Notes: generated by a model from the sequence alone, not told the origin. Positions 12,397 to 24,208 are shown, counted from the first letter of the stretch. The stretch: DNA of 64,000 nucleotides from Posidonia oceanica (GCA_037176725.1 JAZBRS010000026.1:150051501-150115500), one strand, 5' to 3'. Made by a program: numbers and translations.

Positions 12397-12838
12397 AAAG
12401 TGGTGCTGTAATTTAACACAGTACTGAATGCTTCCTGCAACGCTCTCCGGAACCTTGACCGGTTCACACATTTCTCCTTGTCTTGGGTAATCCTATTACA
12501 AAATCCATCGACACATGCTCCCATTTCCAGACCAGAATATCCACAGGTTGCAGAGTCCCTCCAGGTTTCTAATATTCAATCTTCACCATCTAGCAGGTTG
12601 TACACCTTGCTACATGCTCAGCAATTTCCTTCTTCATTCCAGGCCACCAGAAGTTTCTCTTTTGGTCCTTGTACATTTTGGTGCTTCCTGGATGAATTGT
12701 ATATTTGGATTGGTGAGCTTCATTCAGTAAACTCTACTTCACCTCCTCCACTTGAGGCACATACAGACACAAGTCATATCTGAGCCCACTGTCTACTCCA
12801 ACCGAGAAATGAGGCACCTCTCCTGCCTCCATCTTCTT
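12397..12838 (-). pseudogene. Element B integrase, N-terminal zinc-binding part (truncated)
   Basis: Minus-strand translation gives the HHCC zinc domain of a Ty3/gypsy integrase (HQSKYTIHPG...WWPGMKKEIAEHVARCTTC), then the start of the catalytic core (WEHVSMDFV). The core is cut by the 7939-12396 LTR, so the catalytic residues beyond the first Asp are absent. In-frame TAG codons at 12592-12590 and 12571-12569 fall where the family has Gln (TCQ, EYQKPGG). It would insert the cDNA into chromosomes in an intact element; this copy is dead. Confidence 0.8.
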
Positions 12839-13522
12839 CTAGATTCCATGCACAAATGGGTCTAACTGCTGAGCTGCCACAATAGCCTCAGCCATCCTCG
12901 GGCGAATAGACAAGTTTGTCAGACATACTCTAACAGGTCCCTGAGACTGCCTCCGTGGTCTGCATTCAACCAACCCTTCTAGAAATTGCCATTCTTTTAT
13001 CATCAAGCTGGCCATGGTGTAAGTGCGTCTGCTCAGAGCATCTGCAACCACATTAGCCTTCCCTGGGTGGTAGGACAGACTAAAATCATAGTCCTTGAGG
13101 TATTCCACCCACCTCCGCTATCTTAGGTTTAGATCTTTTTGTGTGAAAATGTACTTCAAACTTCGATGATTTGTAAATATCTCAAACTATTTGCCATACA
13201 GATAATGCCTCCAGATCTTCAGTGCAAAAGCCATTGCAGCCAATTCCAAATCATGAGTGGGGTAATTCTTTTCATGGTCTTTTAATTGGCGGGAAGCATA
13301 TGCCACCACCTTGCCATGCTACATAAGGACACACTCCAATCCTGTCCCACATGCATCACTGTACACTGTGAAACCCCCACTCCCTGATGGCAAGGTCAAG
13401 ATAGGAGATGTGACCAGCCAGGCCTTCAACTCATTAAAACTTTCCTCACACTGCCAGTCCCATACAAATGAAACTTCCATCCGGGTTAGCCTGGTCAGAG
13501 GTTCTGCGATCTTGGAGAAGTC
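12839..13522 (-). pseudogene. Element B RNase H domain (decayed)
   Basis: Minus-strand translation contains [23 protein letters not shown], the block around IFTNHRSLKY, and DYDFSLSYHPGKANVVADALSRR, the standard order of a Ty3/gypsy RNase H, which degrades the RNA template during reverse transcription. TAG stops lie at 13321-13319, 13189-13187 and 13120-13118; the first and third are at family Gln positions. The last 89 codons are open. It sits between RT and integrase in normal order. Confidence 0.85.
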
Positions 13523-14215
13523 CTAGATAAACCTACGATAGTATCCTGCTAAGCCCAGAAAATTCTCGATCTCTGTGACAGTCTTAGGTTTGGCCCAATT
13601 GTTCACTACTTCAACCCTGGCTAGATCCACCTTAATCCCTGCTCCTGAGATGACATGGCCGAGAAATGCGACCTCTTCCAGCCAAAACTCACATTTAGAG
13701 AACTTTGCGTAGAGCTGATTCTGCCTTAGCGTCTCCAACACTGTTCTCAAATGCATCTGGTGGGTCTTTACATCGGGAGAATATACCAGCATGTCATCCA
13801 CAAACACCACTACAAACTGATCCAGATAGGGCCTGAATACTCTGTTCATCAGGTCCATAAAAGTAGCTGGTGCATTCGTCAACCCGAATGGCATGACCAG
13901 GAACTCATAATGGCCATACCAAGTCCGAAAGGCTGTCTTTTGTACATCAGACTCCCAGATCAAGCTGGTGATAACCTGATCTCAAGACTATCTTTGAGAA
14001 GACCGAAGCTCCTTGTAGCTAGTCAAACAAGTCATCTATCCTAGGCAATGGGTACTTGTTCTATAAGGTAATCTGATTCAGCATCTGATAGTCAATACAC
14101 AGTCGGAGTGAACCATCCTTCTTCTTAACGAACAATACTGACGCTCCCCAGGGTGATATGCTTGGCCGGATGAACACTTTGTCCAGTAGTTCCTACAACT
14201 GGTTACTGAGCTCCC
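13523..14215 (-). pseudogene. Element B reverse transcriptase (Tekay-type chromovirus)
   Basis: The translated order is [44 protein letters not shown], then an open segment with [20 protein letters not shown] and the catalytic FVDD at 13804-13793. FLGHVIS and the YYRRFI end follow. This copies element RNA into cDNA. In-frame TAG codons occur at 14195-14193, 14063-14061 and 14021-14019, and sequence near 13970 is frame-disrupted. The wording before and within RT fits the Tekay/Del lineage, from recall of that family. Confidence 0.9.
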
Positions 14216-14875
14216 TCAGTTCAGTAGGCGCCATTCTGTAAGGGGTCTTCGAGATGGAACCTGATCCTGGCACCAGATCAATCTGAAACTCAACTTCTCT
14301 GTGTGGCGGCATACCAGGTAGCTCCTCCGGGAAAACATCAGGATACTCTTGAACCACTGGTATATCTGTATCCATAGAACTGGTGAGGAGGATACTGTCA
14401 CACTGGCTAAATAGCCCACACAGCCCTTTGCTAGATGGCAGTAGGCCTTCATTGCCGAGATCATCTTCTTTGATTCTCCTGGTCTGATTCCTTGCACCAC
14501 ACACCATCCCTGGCCTGGACATTCCGCCAGTACTCTCTTCTTGGCACAGTCTATTACTGTTGAATACTGTGCTAGCCAGTCCATTCCCAATATGACATCG
14601 TATTCTTGTATGTCCATTATAATCAGACCGGCCTTAAAGTCCATCTCTCCCAGTTTCACATCGACTGACCGTAGATATTTCCACACTAGGCTGTGCTCTC
14701 CCAAAGGGGTCACCACATCAAGATGGAAAGCTAGCCTTGCTGGCTTTTTCCCAATTTCAGCCGCAAACGACTCAGAGATGAAAGAGAAAGAAGTTCCTGA
14801 GTCGAACAAAACTCTAGCCCTTCGGTCAGCCATAAGGAAAGAACCTAATATCAACACATCATAACCACAAACCAT
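14216..14875 (-). pseudogene. Element B aspartic protease and protease-RT linker
   Basis: The translated frame contains VLFDSGTSFSFIS, the DSG active site of a Ty3/gypsy retropepsin, followed by the conserved [12 protein letters not shown] near residues 91-102. Retropepsins work as dimers and cut the Gag-Pol polyprotein. The frame then shifts: the linker [18 protein letters not shown] that precedes RT is read in another frame from about 14370. It is an inactivated copy. Confidence 0.88.
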
Positions 14876-15135
14876 AATTATTATTAGAAAATAGTATTGG
14901 ATACATTACAACATGAAAGACCCATATTACATAATCATCCCTGCTCCTTACCCTCTACAACGTCCCTCGAAGGACTTGCATCAGGAGCAGCTATAGCAAA
15001 CACCCATCCCTTGGTTGGTTGGCGAGGTGCGTCTCCAATTGTCTTTGGGGGTTCTGGGCAAGTCCGCTAAACATGCCCGGTCTTCCCACAGTTGTAGCAT
15101 CTCGTGTTGTCCAGCCACCACTGCCGGTTAGCACA
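14876..15135 (-). pseudogene. Element B gag-protease junction with second zinc knuckle
   Basis: Minus-strand translation just after the gag segment gives CYNCGKTGHV, a CCHC nucleic-acid-binding knuckle, between stops. The run up to the protease is low in recognisable motifs. Confidence 0.6.
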
Positions 15136-15752
15136 CTACGCTGCTATATGCCCTAGCTGATCATAGGTGAAACAAGATCTCTCCCTTGGGCCACTGTTTG
15201 AGCCAGTCTGACTGTATCCAGTAGTCCCTCTCCCAGAGACACTGTGTCCTTCCTCAGCAACTATGTCCGAGTGATCCTTTCTCTTCTTTCCAGAGCTCCC
15301 AGAACTCCCAGAGCTCGGCACCCCAGAAGCATAAGGCCGTGGAGTGAAACTCTTCCCCTTTCCCTTGGGACGCTCTTCCAGGAATAGCTTCCGATCATCC
15401 TCATACCGAGCTGCCAAGTCCACCGCGTCCACCAGGGTTGGGCACCGATAGCTTAGGACCCTCGACCTGAGCGCTGGATTCAGCCCTTCCACAAATCTCT
15501 TGGCTCTGTGCTTTTCAGTGTCAAAGGTTTGTGCAAATTGCTCCAGTCGGGTGAAGGTTGCCTCATACTCTGCCACAGTCATGTTTCCTTGTTTCAGGTT
15601 CCGGAAGTCCCTATCCAGTCGATCCCTCTCATGTTCCGGGAAAAACTTCTCATAGAACACGTCCCGGAAATCTTCCTAGGGTATTGCCAGCAAATCTATG
15701 TCAGGGAACTTCATGCGGCGTGCAGACTTCCACCACTGATCAGCTTCGCCCT
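15136..15752 (-). pseudogene. Element B gag, C-terminal part
   Basis: The frame carries YEKFFPEHERDRLDRDF, MTVAEYEATFTRLEQFA and RFVEGLNPALRSRV, typical of the Ty3/gypsy Retrotrans_gag domain, then a Ser/Gly-rich tail and the first zinc knuckle (CFTYDQLGHIA), where the second Cys is Tyr. The nucleocapsid-like protein packages element RNA. The upstream part (WWKSARRMKFPDID) runs into the solo LTR at 15753. The other half resumes at 21812. Confidence 0.88.
15748..15752. repeat. Target-site duplication GCCCT (left copy)
   Basis: GCCCT directly precedes the TG end of the 15753-21811 LTR. The identical 5-mer follows its CA end at 21812-21816. Confidence 0.9.
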
Positions 15753-18700
15753 TGTAGTAATCTCGGTGTTTAGATCGTCTATGCACACTGCCAGAAGCTC
15801 GCGTGCACCGAAAGGAATCAGGCTCACTATAAGTGGCTATGTCCGAGGAGGAGGGCTCAACTCGAAAATACTTAAAACAGAGGAGAAAAGATAAGAAAAG
15901 AAGAAGATAAGACAATTCAGAGTCGCCACCGTGTCTATTATCGGGAAACAAGGAAAATCGGGGGAAATACGTAAGTTAACACGCAAAACCAAGCAAAGGG
16001 TGCAATGCAAAGCAATGTGAAGGAAAACAAATGCAAATGAATGCAAATGAGATGACTCATGCCTAGGATAAGGGCAATATGGTCATTGCAGGCCAAAAGA
16101 CTGGGCAAGGACTCCTGTTACGTGTGGGGAAGGTGTTAGGCACCCTCGACACGCCCGAGAATCGGTCTTTCTAGGCTTACGCTCGCATACGCAGGGAAAT
16201 GCAGGTTTGAATGCCTAAATACCAATGAATGCCTGAATGGATGTTCAAAGGTGTGCTCTAAGTGGTGGGATGCAATGTAGGAAAGTAAACGTGCAGTCTA
16301 AGTGCTCAGCAACGCTGTCTGTGTTCTGAACCGGTCGAAACCTGGCTCGTGAGAACTCTAGGCAGTAAGCATCACTACCTTATATGCAAATGCAAGCGGA
16401 AAAATAAAGCGATGGTAAAACCAAGCAATGCAGGCGACATGCAAGAGAAAATGACGTAAAACGTGCAAAACAATGTGAGAAACAGAAACGGCACGCAAAA
16501 CGGTGCGAGAAAACGAGATCGACATGCAAAACGGTGCAAAAGACAGAGCGACACGCAAAACGGTGCGAAAAAGTAAAGCCAGCACGCAAAACGGTGCAAG
16601 AGACAAGAGCAGCACGCAAAATGGTGCCAAAAGCGAAGTGGTCACGCAAAACGGTGCCAAAAGCAAAGCAGGCATGCAAAGCAGTGCCAAAGACAGAGCG
16701 GGCATGCAAAACGGTGCCAAAAGCGAAGCAGGCAATCAAAACGGTGCCAAAAGCGAAGCGGACACGCAAAACGGTGCCAAAAGGAAAGTGGGCACGCAAA
16801 ACGGTGCCAAAAGCGAAGCAGGCACCCAAAACGGTGCCAAAAGGAAAGCGAGCATGCAAAACGGTGCCAAAAGCAAAGTAGGCACGTAAAACGGTACCAA
16901 AAGGAAAGCTGGCATGCAAAACGGTGTCAAAAGCAAAGCGGGCACGCAAAACGGTGCCAAAACAAAGCGAGATAAAACATTGGTAAAGCCATGCAGATGT
17001 AGATGCAAAGAAAAGGAGCAAGAGAAGCAAAAGGGAGGCAAACAGCGTAAGCATGAGAACGAATGCTGTTTAAGGACTACGTAGAGTAGGCGTGAAGACC
17101 TACAAAGGGGAAGAGAAGCAAGTGAAGGGATTAGCACTGTTCTGCGACCATTTCCCACCAAAGTGTCACACGATGTGTCTCGCACGCTGCCAAAAGCTCG
17201 CGATGCGATCGGATCGTGGAAAAGGGGGAAGAAAGTTACAATTAGTGGTGAATCCAGGGAAAACACAACGCAAGGCACTGAGAGTACGCGAAAAGGGGAG
17301 ATAGAGTTGATAGACAGGAAGAGGGAGTCCTAATCTACATGCTCGAGAAATCAGAAAGCAAAAACAACGCATGCAATGCAAATGGTGTGCAAATGAATAC
17401 TGTGCAGGGGTTCAGAAGGACTTACCTTGGAAATCTGAAGCTTGATCTGAGAAACGCTTGGTCCATGTTGAAAAGTGCTCCGCCGGGGTCTTCCAGGTAG
17501 CTTGGTTGAGAAGATCCAACGGTCAGATCAAAAGATATCCCAGCTTCAAGGCAGAGGGGCCAGAACAGGGGAGAAGAATGGATCTAAGTGTACAGGAGGT
17601 CTTAGGAATGTGCAAAACAGGTCCTCCCATGTAAATGGGAGCTAAGTGTGCTTAAGTGTGTGCAAGAATGCCAAATGCAAAGATGCATGAGTATAATGCA
17701 TGCAAGAATGCAAGAAAAGGACCTAAGAATGACTTTTCAGAAAACTTGGGAGCTTATGTGCAAGTTTTGAAAAAGTGGAACCTAAATGCAAAGATTTTGA
17801 AAATTAGGGGCTTATATGCAAGATTTTTGAAAACTAGAGGGTCTGAGTGCAATTTTGCAAAATGCAGGGTTTAAAATGCAATTTTATAAGGTAAACATGC
17901 ATTAGAGTAAGTTTTGAAATCATGTGGAGGATTAACATGCAATTTTGAAACATGTAGGGGTTGAAATGCAATTTTATAAGCAAAAATGTGGTCTTAAATG
18001 GTCTGTGAATGCAAATAGAGGACCTATGTGCAATTTTTAAATATACAAGGTCTAAAATGCAATTTTATAAGCAAAAATATGCATCTAAATGAGTTTTATA
18101 AACATGCAGAGGACTTATGTGTAATTTTGAAATATGCAGGGTCTAAAATGCAATTTTATAAGGAAAAAATGCAAAAAACAGATGTTGTGCATGAATATGG
18201 AGGACGTATATGTAAAAATTAAAATGCATGGGGGAAATAATGCAATGCAGTAAGAAAAGATGAAAAATGGATGCATTAATTAACAGATTAGAGGACTAAA
18301 ATGCAAATAACGAGAAGTATAGGATAAAAAATGCAATTTATTAAGGTAAACTTAGAATAATAAATCAGATTATTAACTAAAGGACTGAAATGCAAAAATG
18401 AAAAACCACAGGGCCTGAACTAAAATAAATTTAAAAGGAAAACACAGTAGAAGGACTAACATGCAATTAGACAGTTTTTTTATGTTTTTCATGAAATTTA
18501 ATAAGATTTAAATTCAGAATTAAATGAATGATAAACAAAGGCAGGACCAGAATGTAATAAAATAAAAACAGAAACTGAAAATACAATTTATGGCAAATTA
18601 TCTAAGCAAAGGAAAAATAAAGCTACAGTTAAAAGCCAACGGCCATGGACACTGTAGCAGAAGCTACCAGTGGCCATGAACGCCGGAGAAGGGAGGTTGA

Positions 18701-21700
18701 TGCGGCGAAGAGGGGCGGGCAAGCTTCACCGGAGGTTGGCGGACCTCGGAGCAGCATCGGTGTGGCTTGGTGCTGCCTGGAGCAGGCTGGAGAGCTGGAC
18801 GGAGCTCTACAGACCTACTCGGAGGTGAAGCAGGTGATCGGCGTGTCTTCAGGGCGATCTGAGGCTACCGGAGAGCTGCTGGAGTCCGTGCGGTTCGTGG
18901 GCGATCGACGGAAGTTGGTTCTGCTCACGGAGTGGCGTTTCCAGTCGCGGGCTCGTCGGAGAAGACGAAGAAGCGGCGGCGACGACTCGGCGGAGGAGGG
19001 GGAGAAAGCCTAATCTAATGGCTGGAAAAGCACGAGAGGAAGAAAATTAAGCTACAGGGAAGAAGTGGCACCTTTTTTGCAGGCTGGGTCGTCTCCCCGA
19101 TGTCAGGTGATTTAGAGCTTGCCGGCAGAGGTCGTCCGGAGATTGCAGACGTCATCGTCGGCCCGGGAGCGGTGGGAACGAATCAGTGGAGTACTCCGGT
19201 GCTCTCTGGATGTCCGGAGCGAAGCTTCGAAGGCCGGAGCAGGATTTGGCTCCAATGGGTGCTCAAGAAGCAGCCGGAGGTGGGTGAAGGTGTCTGCTAC
19301 CTTCTGGATCAACCGGAGGGTACCGGCGACTTGCTGGATGGTAGGTGAGCGTGTTCGGGTGCTCAGGAAGGCTGGCGGAGGCCTAGAGAGGGAGATTGGG
19401 TTGCTGGGTGATTTTCTGGTGAAGTGGTCGCAGGTGTTTGTTATGGAGAACTCCGGCTGTGGGGAGAGGAAAGGCTAATGGTTTGGTGGGTCTGGAAGGT
19501 GAAGTTCAGGTGAGTTTCTGGGTGAAGTTTGGGGGGATTCTGTGAACGGAATGGGAGGGAATTCTGGAAGATGGAGTGATGGGTTCTGCTGAAGAAATGG
19601 GTGAATTGAGAGGTGGATGGAGAGTGGTTTGAGATGTGGAATGGAGGGCTGAAATGCTGGGAGTTTGGGTGAATTTGGGGACGGAATTGGGAGTGGTTTT
19701 GCTAAGGATGGAGGCTCTGGTTCGGGTGGAAAGGAAGAGGAGGAAGAGGGTTGTTTTTTGCAGAAGGGAAGAAGGGGAATTGGGTGCTCTCAGCTCCGGA
19801 TTCTCTCACTCTCTCTGGAAGACGAAAAGGGCGATGAAGGAGGAGTGGAATGGAGGTTTTATCAGGGGGCATGACTGGATGAGCGCGCTGGGATTTTTGA
19901 AAATCCACTGGCGGGAGGTAGCAGCTGCAGCAGAGTGAGGACGATGGAGGCGACGGGCATTAATTGCCCCTGGAGAAGCTTTTGAGATACGAGAGAGGTG
20001 GAGATGAGCTGGGTTTCGATGTGATCGAGAGGGAAGGAGGAATTGAATTTCAAAGAGGAGGATGGGGGAGTTGCTTGCGCCAGAGAAATCTGAGGAAGAA
20101 GAAGAAGAAGAAGGAGGGAAGAGGAGGAAGAAGGGCGTGGGTCGGGTCTTGCTGCATGCGAAGGAAAGAAATAAAAGAAGAAAGAAAAGAAAGAAGGGAA
20201 GAGGGAGAAGTGGAGGGGAGAATGGGTTGGACTAGGCCTAGAAAGAAAAGAAAGAAAAATAGAAAGAAAGGAGGAAAGGGAGGAAGGGAAAAGAAGAAGG
20301 GAAAGAGGAAGGAAATAAATAAAAATAAAAATAAACTAAAAATAGAAAAGGATGGGAAAAGTTTTTAGAATAGTTGTATTTTAAGTTAGGACTTTGAATA
20401 GGTTTTTTAATGATTGTTTTGATTGGTTAATTAGGATTAAAGAGTTTTAGTTTTGATTAGGGTTTTTAGGGTTTTCTTTTCTTTAAATTGTTTTTGATTT
20501 TGTTTAAAGTGTTTGTTAAGTTTTTTAAATTGTTTTTTAATTATGTTTTTTTTGTTAAGTATTTGGGATGTTAATTAGGATTTTTTAAAGTTTGTTTTTA
20601 AATTATTTAGGGTGGGTTTTAGGTTTTTGATTTTAGTCCTTTCTTTAAGTCTTTTTTGATTTGTTTTTGATTTTGTTTGTTAAGTCCTTTTTAATATATA
20701 TATTTTTTGTTTAGTTGAGTTTTTTCCTTGTTAAGTTTTTAATTAATTAAGTGTTTTTAGATTTTTGATTGTTTGTTTTTTCCTTTTTAATTAGGTTTTC
20801 AAATTGTTTCCTTTTAAGTTAAGTTTAACTTAGCATTTTTAATTGCTTTCTTTCCTTTTAGGATTTGTTTTTGATTGTTGTTTAGTAGGGTTTTTACTTT
20901 TGCTTGTTTTGATTACATTTTGGTTTTTTCCTTGATTTTACAGCATTTTATTTTTGTTTGTTTTGCATTTTTTAAGTTGCATTCTTAGTTTTTAGTTTTA
21001 GTTAGATTTAGTTAGGCTTTTGTTTCTTAATTGTTTGTTTAATGTTTTTAATCATTTCTTTTGCGATTTTAATTTGTTTTCCTTTTGTTTTAGAGTTTTA
21101 AAGGTTTTTAAGGGTTTTTTAGGGATTTAGTAGAAGAGAGGAAAAGAAAAGAAAAAGGAAGAAGGAAAAGGAGAAATGAAGAAGTAAGAAAGAAAGAGGG
21201 GAGTTGAAGGAAAATAATTTTTAGAAAACCAAAGAAAATGCTAAAAATAAGATAAAAATACAAATAAGATTCAGAAGAGATAGATGCACAAGGGGGCCCA
21301 CAGCCAGGCAAGAAGAAGGGAGAGAAGGGGGTGAAAAGGAGGATAATCAGGAGAGAGAGGGGAGAGAAAAGAATAATTCAGGAGAGAGAAAAGGATAATT
21401 TGGTGAAATGAAGGGGTTAGAGGTTTAGAAAAGAGGCGAAATTTGAAGAGTGTGTGGCCTAGGGTCTCTAGTGTTAGACCTAGGGTTTGGGTTTGGTTTT
21501 GGGAAAGTTTTGGAAGGGTTTTGAGGTGTAGAAAAAGGGTAGTTTTACCTAGGTTTTCTAGGGTTTTTTGGGAGTGGTTTTGGTTTGAAAATTGAGGGTT
21601 TTTGAGTAGATTTGCTAAGTTGGGAATGGTGAGTTTTCCTATGATTTTTGGGTAATTTTTGGGCTTGGGAAAGAGGTGTGATTCTAGGTTAAGTTTGGAC

Positions 21701-21811
21701 TTGTTTTGGAAAGAAGGATGAAAAGGAATGTGTAGGTTTGGACCTAGATTTGGATTTAGAAGCCACCAGAGGGTTCCAATTGACTCAGCCTGTCAAAATG
21801 GGGTGTCAACA
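15753..21811 (-). mobile_element. 6.06-kb solo LTR of the Ogre-like family
   Basis: Termini are TGTAGTAATCTC and GGGGTGTCAACA, flanked by 5-bp duplications GCCCT. No internal sequence remains, so it is a solo LTR left by recombination between two LTRs of one insertion. It splits the gag of element B. Contents: primer-site mimic (15920-15928), conserved GGTG...CACC block (about 16125-16145), 30-bp repeats, a partial second copy of the U5-like block (about 17140-17350), TGCA-rich repeats (17640-18600), GC-rich block, polypurine run (20090-20340) and T-rich tract (20380-21110). Confidence 0.92.
16493..16975 (-). repeat. 30-bp tandem array in solo LTR
   Basis: About 16 units of 30 bp are built on GCACGCAAAACGGTGCCAAA. 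As 30 is a multiple of three, the array stays open in several frames, giving 10-residue repeats such as FGTVLRA. Shorter blocks sit at the same place in other LTR copies, so copy number varies between insertions. Confidence 0.9.
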
Positions 21812-22132
21812 GCCCTTGAGCTGGAAGGTAGCTAACCGAGCCCATTTCTCCACGGGGCACTCCATGCCTTCCAAGATCTTCTCCATCTCTGATAACCACG
21901 TCTCTCCATCCTCTGGCTTGCCTTGACCATCGAAGGTTGGCATGCCCAACTTGCGGAACTAAGAGATCCACGAGTCTCCTTTGGCTTCGCTCGAGCCACC
22001 CTTCCCAAGGGACTGAACGATCCCCCGCACCATCTCCCCCAACTTCCACTGCACGGCTCTCCATCCACCTTCCTCCTTTAAGCCAGAGCTGGACGTGGAA
22101 GCCCTACCTCGGCCTCGGCCTCTGGGTGGCAT
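21812..22132 (-). pseudogene. Element B gag, N-terminal part
   Basis: The likely start is the ATG at 22132, giving MPPRGRGRGRASTSSSG. After a TAG stop at 21961-21959 the same frame continues with FRKLGMPTFDGQGKPEDG and MEKILEGMECPVEKWARL, the usual start of a Tekay gag core. It breaks at the solo LTR and resumes at 15752 (EADQWWK). The TSD GCCCT occupies 21812-21816. Confidence 0.85.
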
Positions 22133-22241
22133 CTTGCTGCCACCACCAAACACAAAGAGTCGGGTGCAAATGCTATATTTGTACAGTCCTATGGAGCCAC
22201 TAGACCGGACATTACTAAGATGGTGCACTTAGTGAACCTAA

Positions 22242-22253
22242 GCTCTGATACCA
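22242..22253 (-). promoter_or_regulatory. Primer-binding site of element B (tRNA-iMet)
   Basis: The minus strand reads TGGTATCAGAGC, the standard primer site complementary to the initiator Met tRNA, eight bases after the LTR end at 22262. It differs from the tRNA-Arg-type site of the long-LTR family. Confidence 0.92.
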
Positions 22254-22261
22254 CTCTATAA

Positions 22262-22496
22262 TGCCCCAACGCGTCACGTACTAGCATCAGTACTACCCAA
22301 AAATTTATAATAAATAATTAAAAGGAAACTAAGTTATGATTAACATTGAAATCAAAATTTTACAAACTACACTACTTAGAAACCTTAGTGTGCGGCTACG
22401 TAGCTCCTATAAGGCACCAGACCTAGACTGCACTCCTAATCTGTACCTAAAAACCAAACACAAAATGCGTGAGTGACAACAAAGTCACTCAGTACG
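22262..22496 (-). mobile_element. 5' LTR stub of element B
   Basis: The LTR begins TGCCCCAACG, the inverse of a CGTTGGGGCA end, next to the primer site. Only 235 bp remain before the 22497-25823 LTR of element D begins. Confidence 0.8.
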
Positions 22497-24100
22497 TGTA
22501 ACCATCCCGGCGATGTGGCACATGCTGCCAAAGTTCGCGCGCACCAACCGATAAGAGGTAATGGCTAATGGTGAATCCAAGGAAGGATGCTCGACTCAAA
22601 AACACTGGAAAAAGGTGAAGAAAACAAAAGATAAAGCAAAAACGGAGTCGCCACCTAGTCTATTGTCGGAAGATGAGGAAAACAAAGGAAAAACAATGAT
22701 ATGCATGCAATGTGATGCTAAATATATGACTCATGCCAATGGATGCAGACACAATGGTCATTGCGGGCCAGGAGAAAAGGTAATGACTCTTGTTACGCAT
22801 GGGGAAGGTGTTAGGCACCCCCATACGCCCGAGAAGCGGTCTTTCTAGGCTAATCTCGCTCGCATGTGCGGATGTAGGAAATGCTTGCCAATAATGTATG
22901 CTAGGAGGCAAATATGCTGTGCCATGCTAAAATATGCTTAATGCCATAAGATACATGCTTGATGCAAGTGCTATTAAATGGGTGCTAAGAATGCATGATG
23001 GATGTTAAAACATGCTATGGAAACACAATGGCAGAAAGGAAGCTAAGACACAAGTAAAACAAAGATCAAACTAAAATTCTATCCACTGTCCGAAATACAG
23101 TAAAAACCGCGCATGCTTTACGCGAGACCAAAGCGCGGTAGCAGTTTGCTTCCAGATAGCAGACAATCATCGCGAAATCGAAGGCTTGAATCGATTAGAA
23201 ACAATGCAAAATACATCGGCAAAGCTTAAGGGATGATCAAGGAGCAAAACAAAGTAGGCAAAACTATGACCGCCCGCTGCTCGGTCGACGACGCGGTCGC
23301 ACGCTGCCAAAGCTCGCGTGCGCCGATCGACGTATAGGGAGGAAGACACGGTCGGCGGCAAATCTAGGGAGGAAAACTCGACTCGAAAACACCAGACAAA
23401 CAAGTGAAGAACGCAAAGGAAAACAAAAACAAAGACATGGAGTCGCCACCTAATCTATTAAAACGGAAAGACTAGGAAAACTGTGTAAAGCATGCAAGAA
23501 AACTCATGCAATAAAAAAGGATGCCAATCTGATCCAAATGTATATGACACAAGGTCAATGCGGTCCAGAGAAAGGGTAAGGACTACTGTTACGCACGGGG
23601 AAGGTGTTAGGCACCCCGACACGCCCGAGGAAATCGGTCTTTCTTGGATAATCCGCTCTTGTGTGGCAAATGTTGGCGTACAACGCCGGTTTATATTCGC
23701 CATAAGGCGGTATGCAAGATGCAATTATAAACCATGCAAAGCTTATCAAAACCTTGTTTAAAAGCTATTAACTAAAGTAAAAATGCCATAAAAATACGAA
23801 AATAGGTCGGGGAAGCAAAACTGCGGTGCAAAACTTGAAAACCACTGTTATACTACATGCCTGGATGCTAGAACACGCTCTGGAAGCAATCAAACACTAA
23901 AAACGAGGTTCGAGTCGAAAACGGCTCAAAGAAATAGAGTGCAGCAAACTTAAAGCATTGGATGCTGGAGTAACTAGCGTCCTATGTAAGACGTTGGAAT
24001 ACCCAGCGTCCAACACAGAGGACAAAAAACCTGTAGAAAAACATGCATTTTTGGAAAACAGAGATTTCATTGCCAAATGAAAGCCAAGGACCAATAGACC
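22497..24100 (-). repeat. Internal duplication of the LTR 3' block
   Basis: The segment from 22497, with CTGCCAAAGTTCGCGCGC, GGAGTCGCCACC and GGTGTTAGGCACCCC, is repeated in the same order from about 23276 (CTGCCAAAGCTCGCGTGCGC, GGAGTCGCCACC, GGTGTTAGGCACCCC). The unit is about 0.8 kb. Confidence 0.75.
23957..24014 (-). repeat. Two 29-bp inverted-repeat units
   Basis: Two abutting units have half-sites ATTGGATGCT/AGCGTCCTAT and GTAAGACGTT/AGCGTCCAAC. Pairing is imperfect here. Confidence 0.7.
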
Positions 24101-24208
24101 AAGCTAGATAACCAAAGCAAAATAATCAAAACACAGGATCAAAGAGCAGACATGACATCTGGAGGTTACTGACCCAAGGAATTAAACGCTATAAAGCCTG
24201 CGTCTTAT

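Noticed and set aside
16380..17054. A 224-codon minus-strand open frame with FGTVLRA repeats
   Set aside because: It is a by-product of a 30-bp tandem repeat in an LTR; other frames are also open and the protein is not kept in other LTR copies.
19964..20368. A 134-codon Lys/Glu-rich plus frame
   Set aside because: It is the antisense of the LTR pyrimidine tract; composition alone keeps it open.
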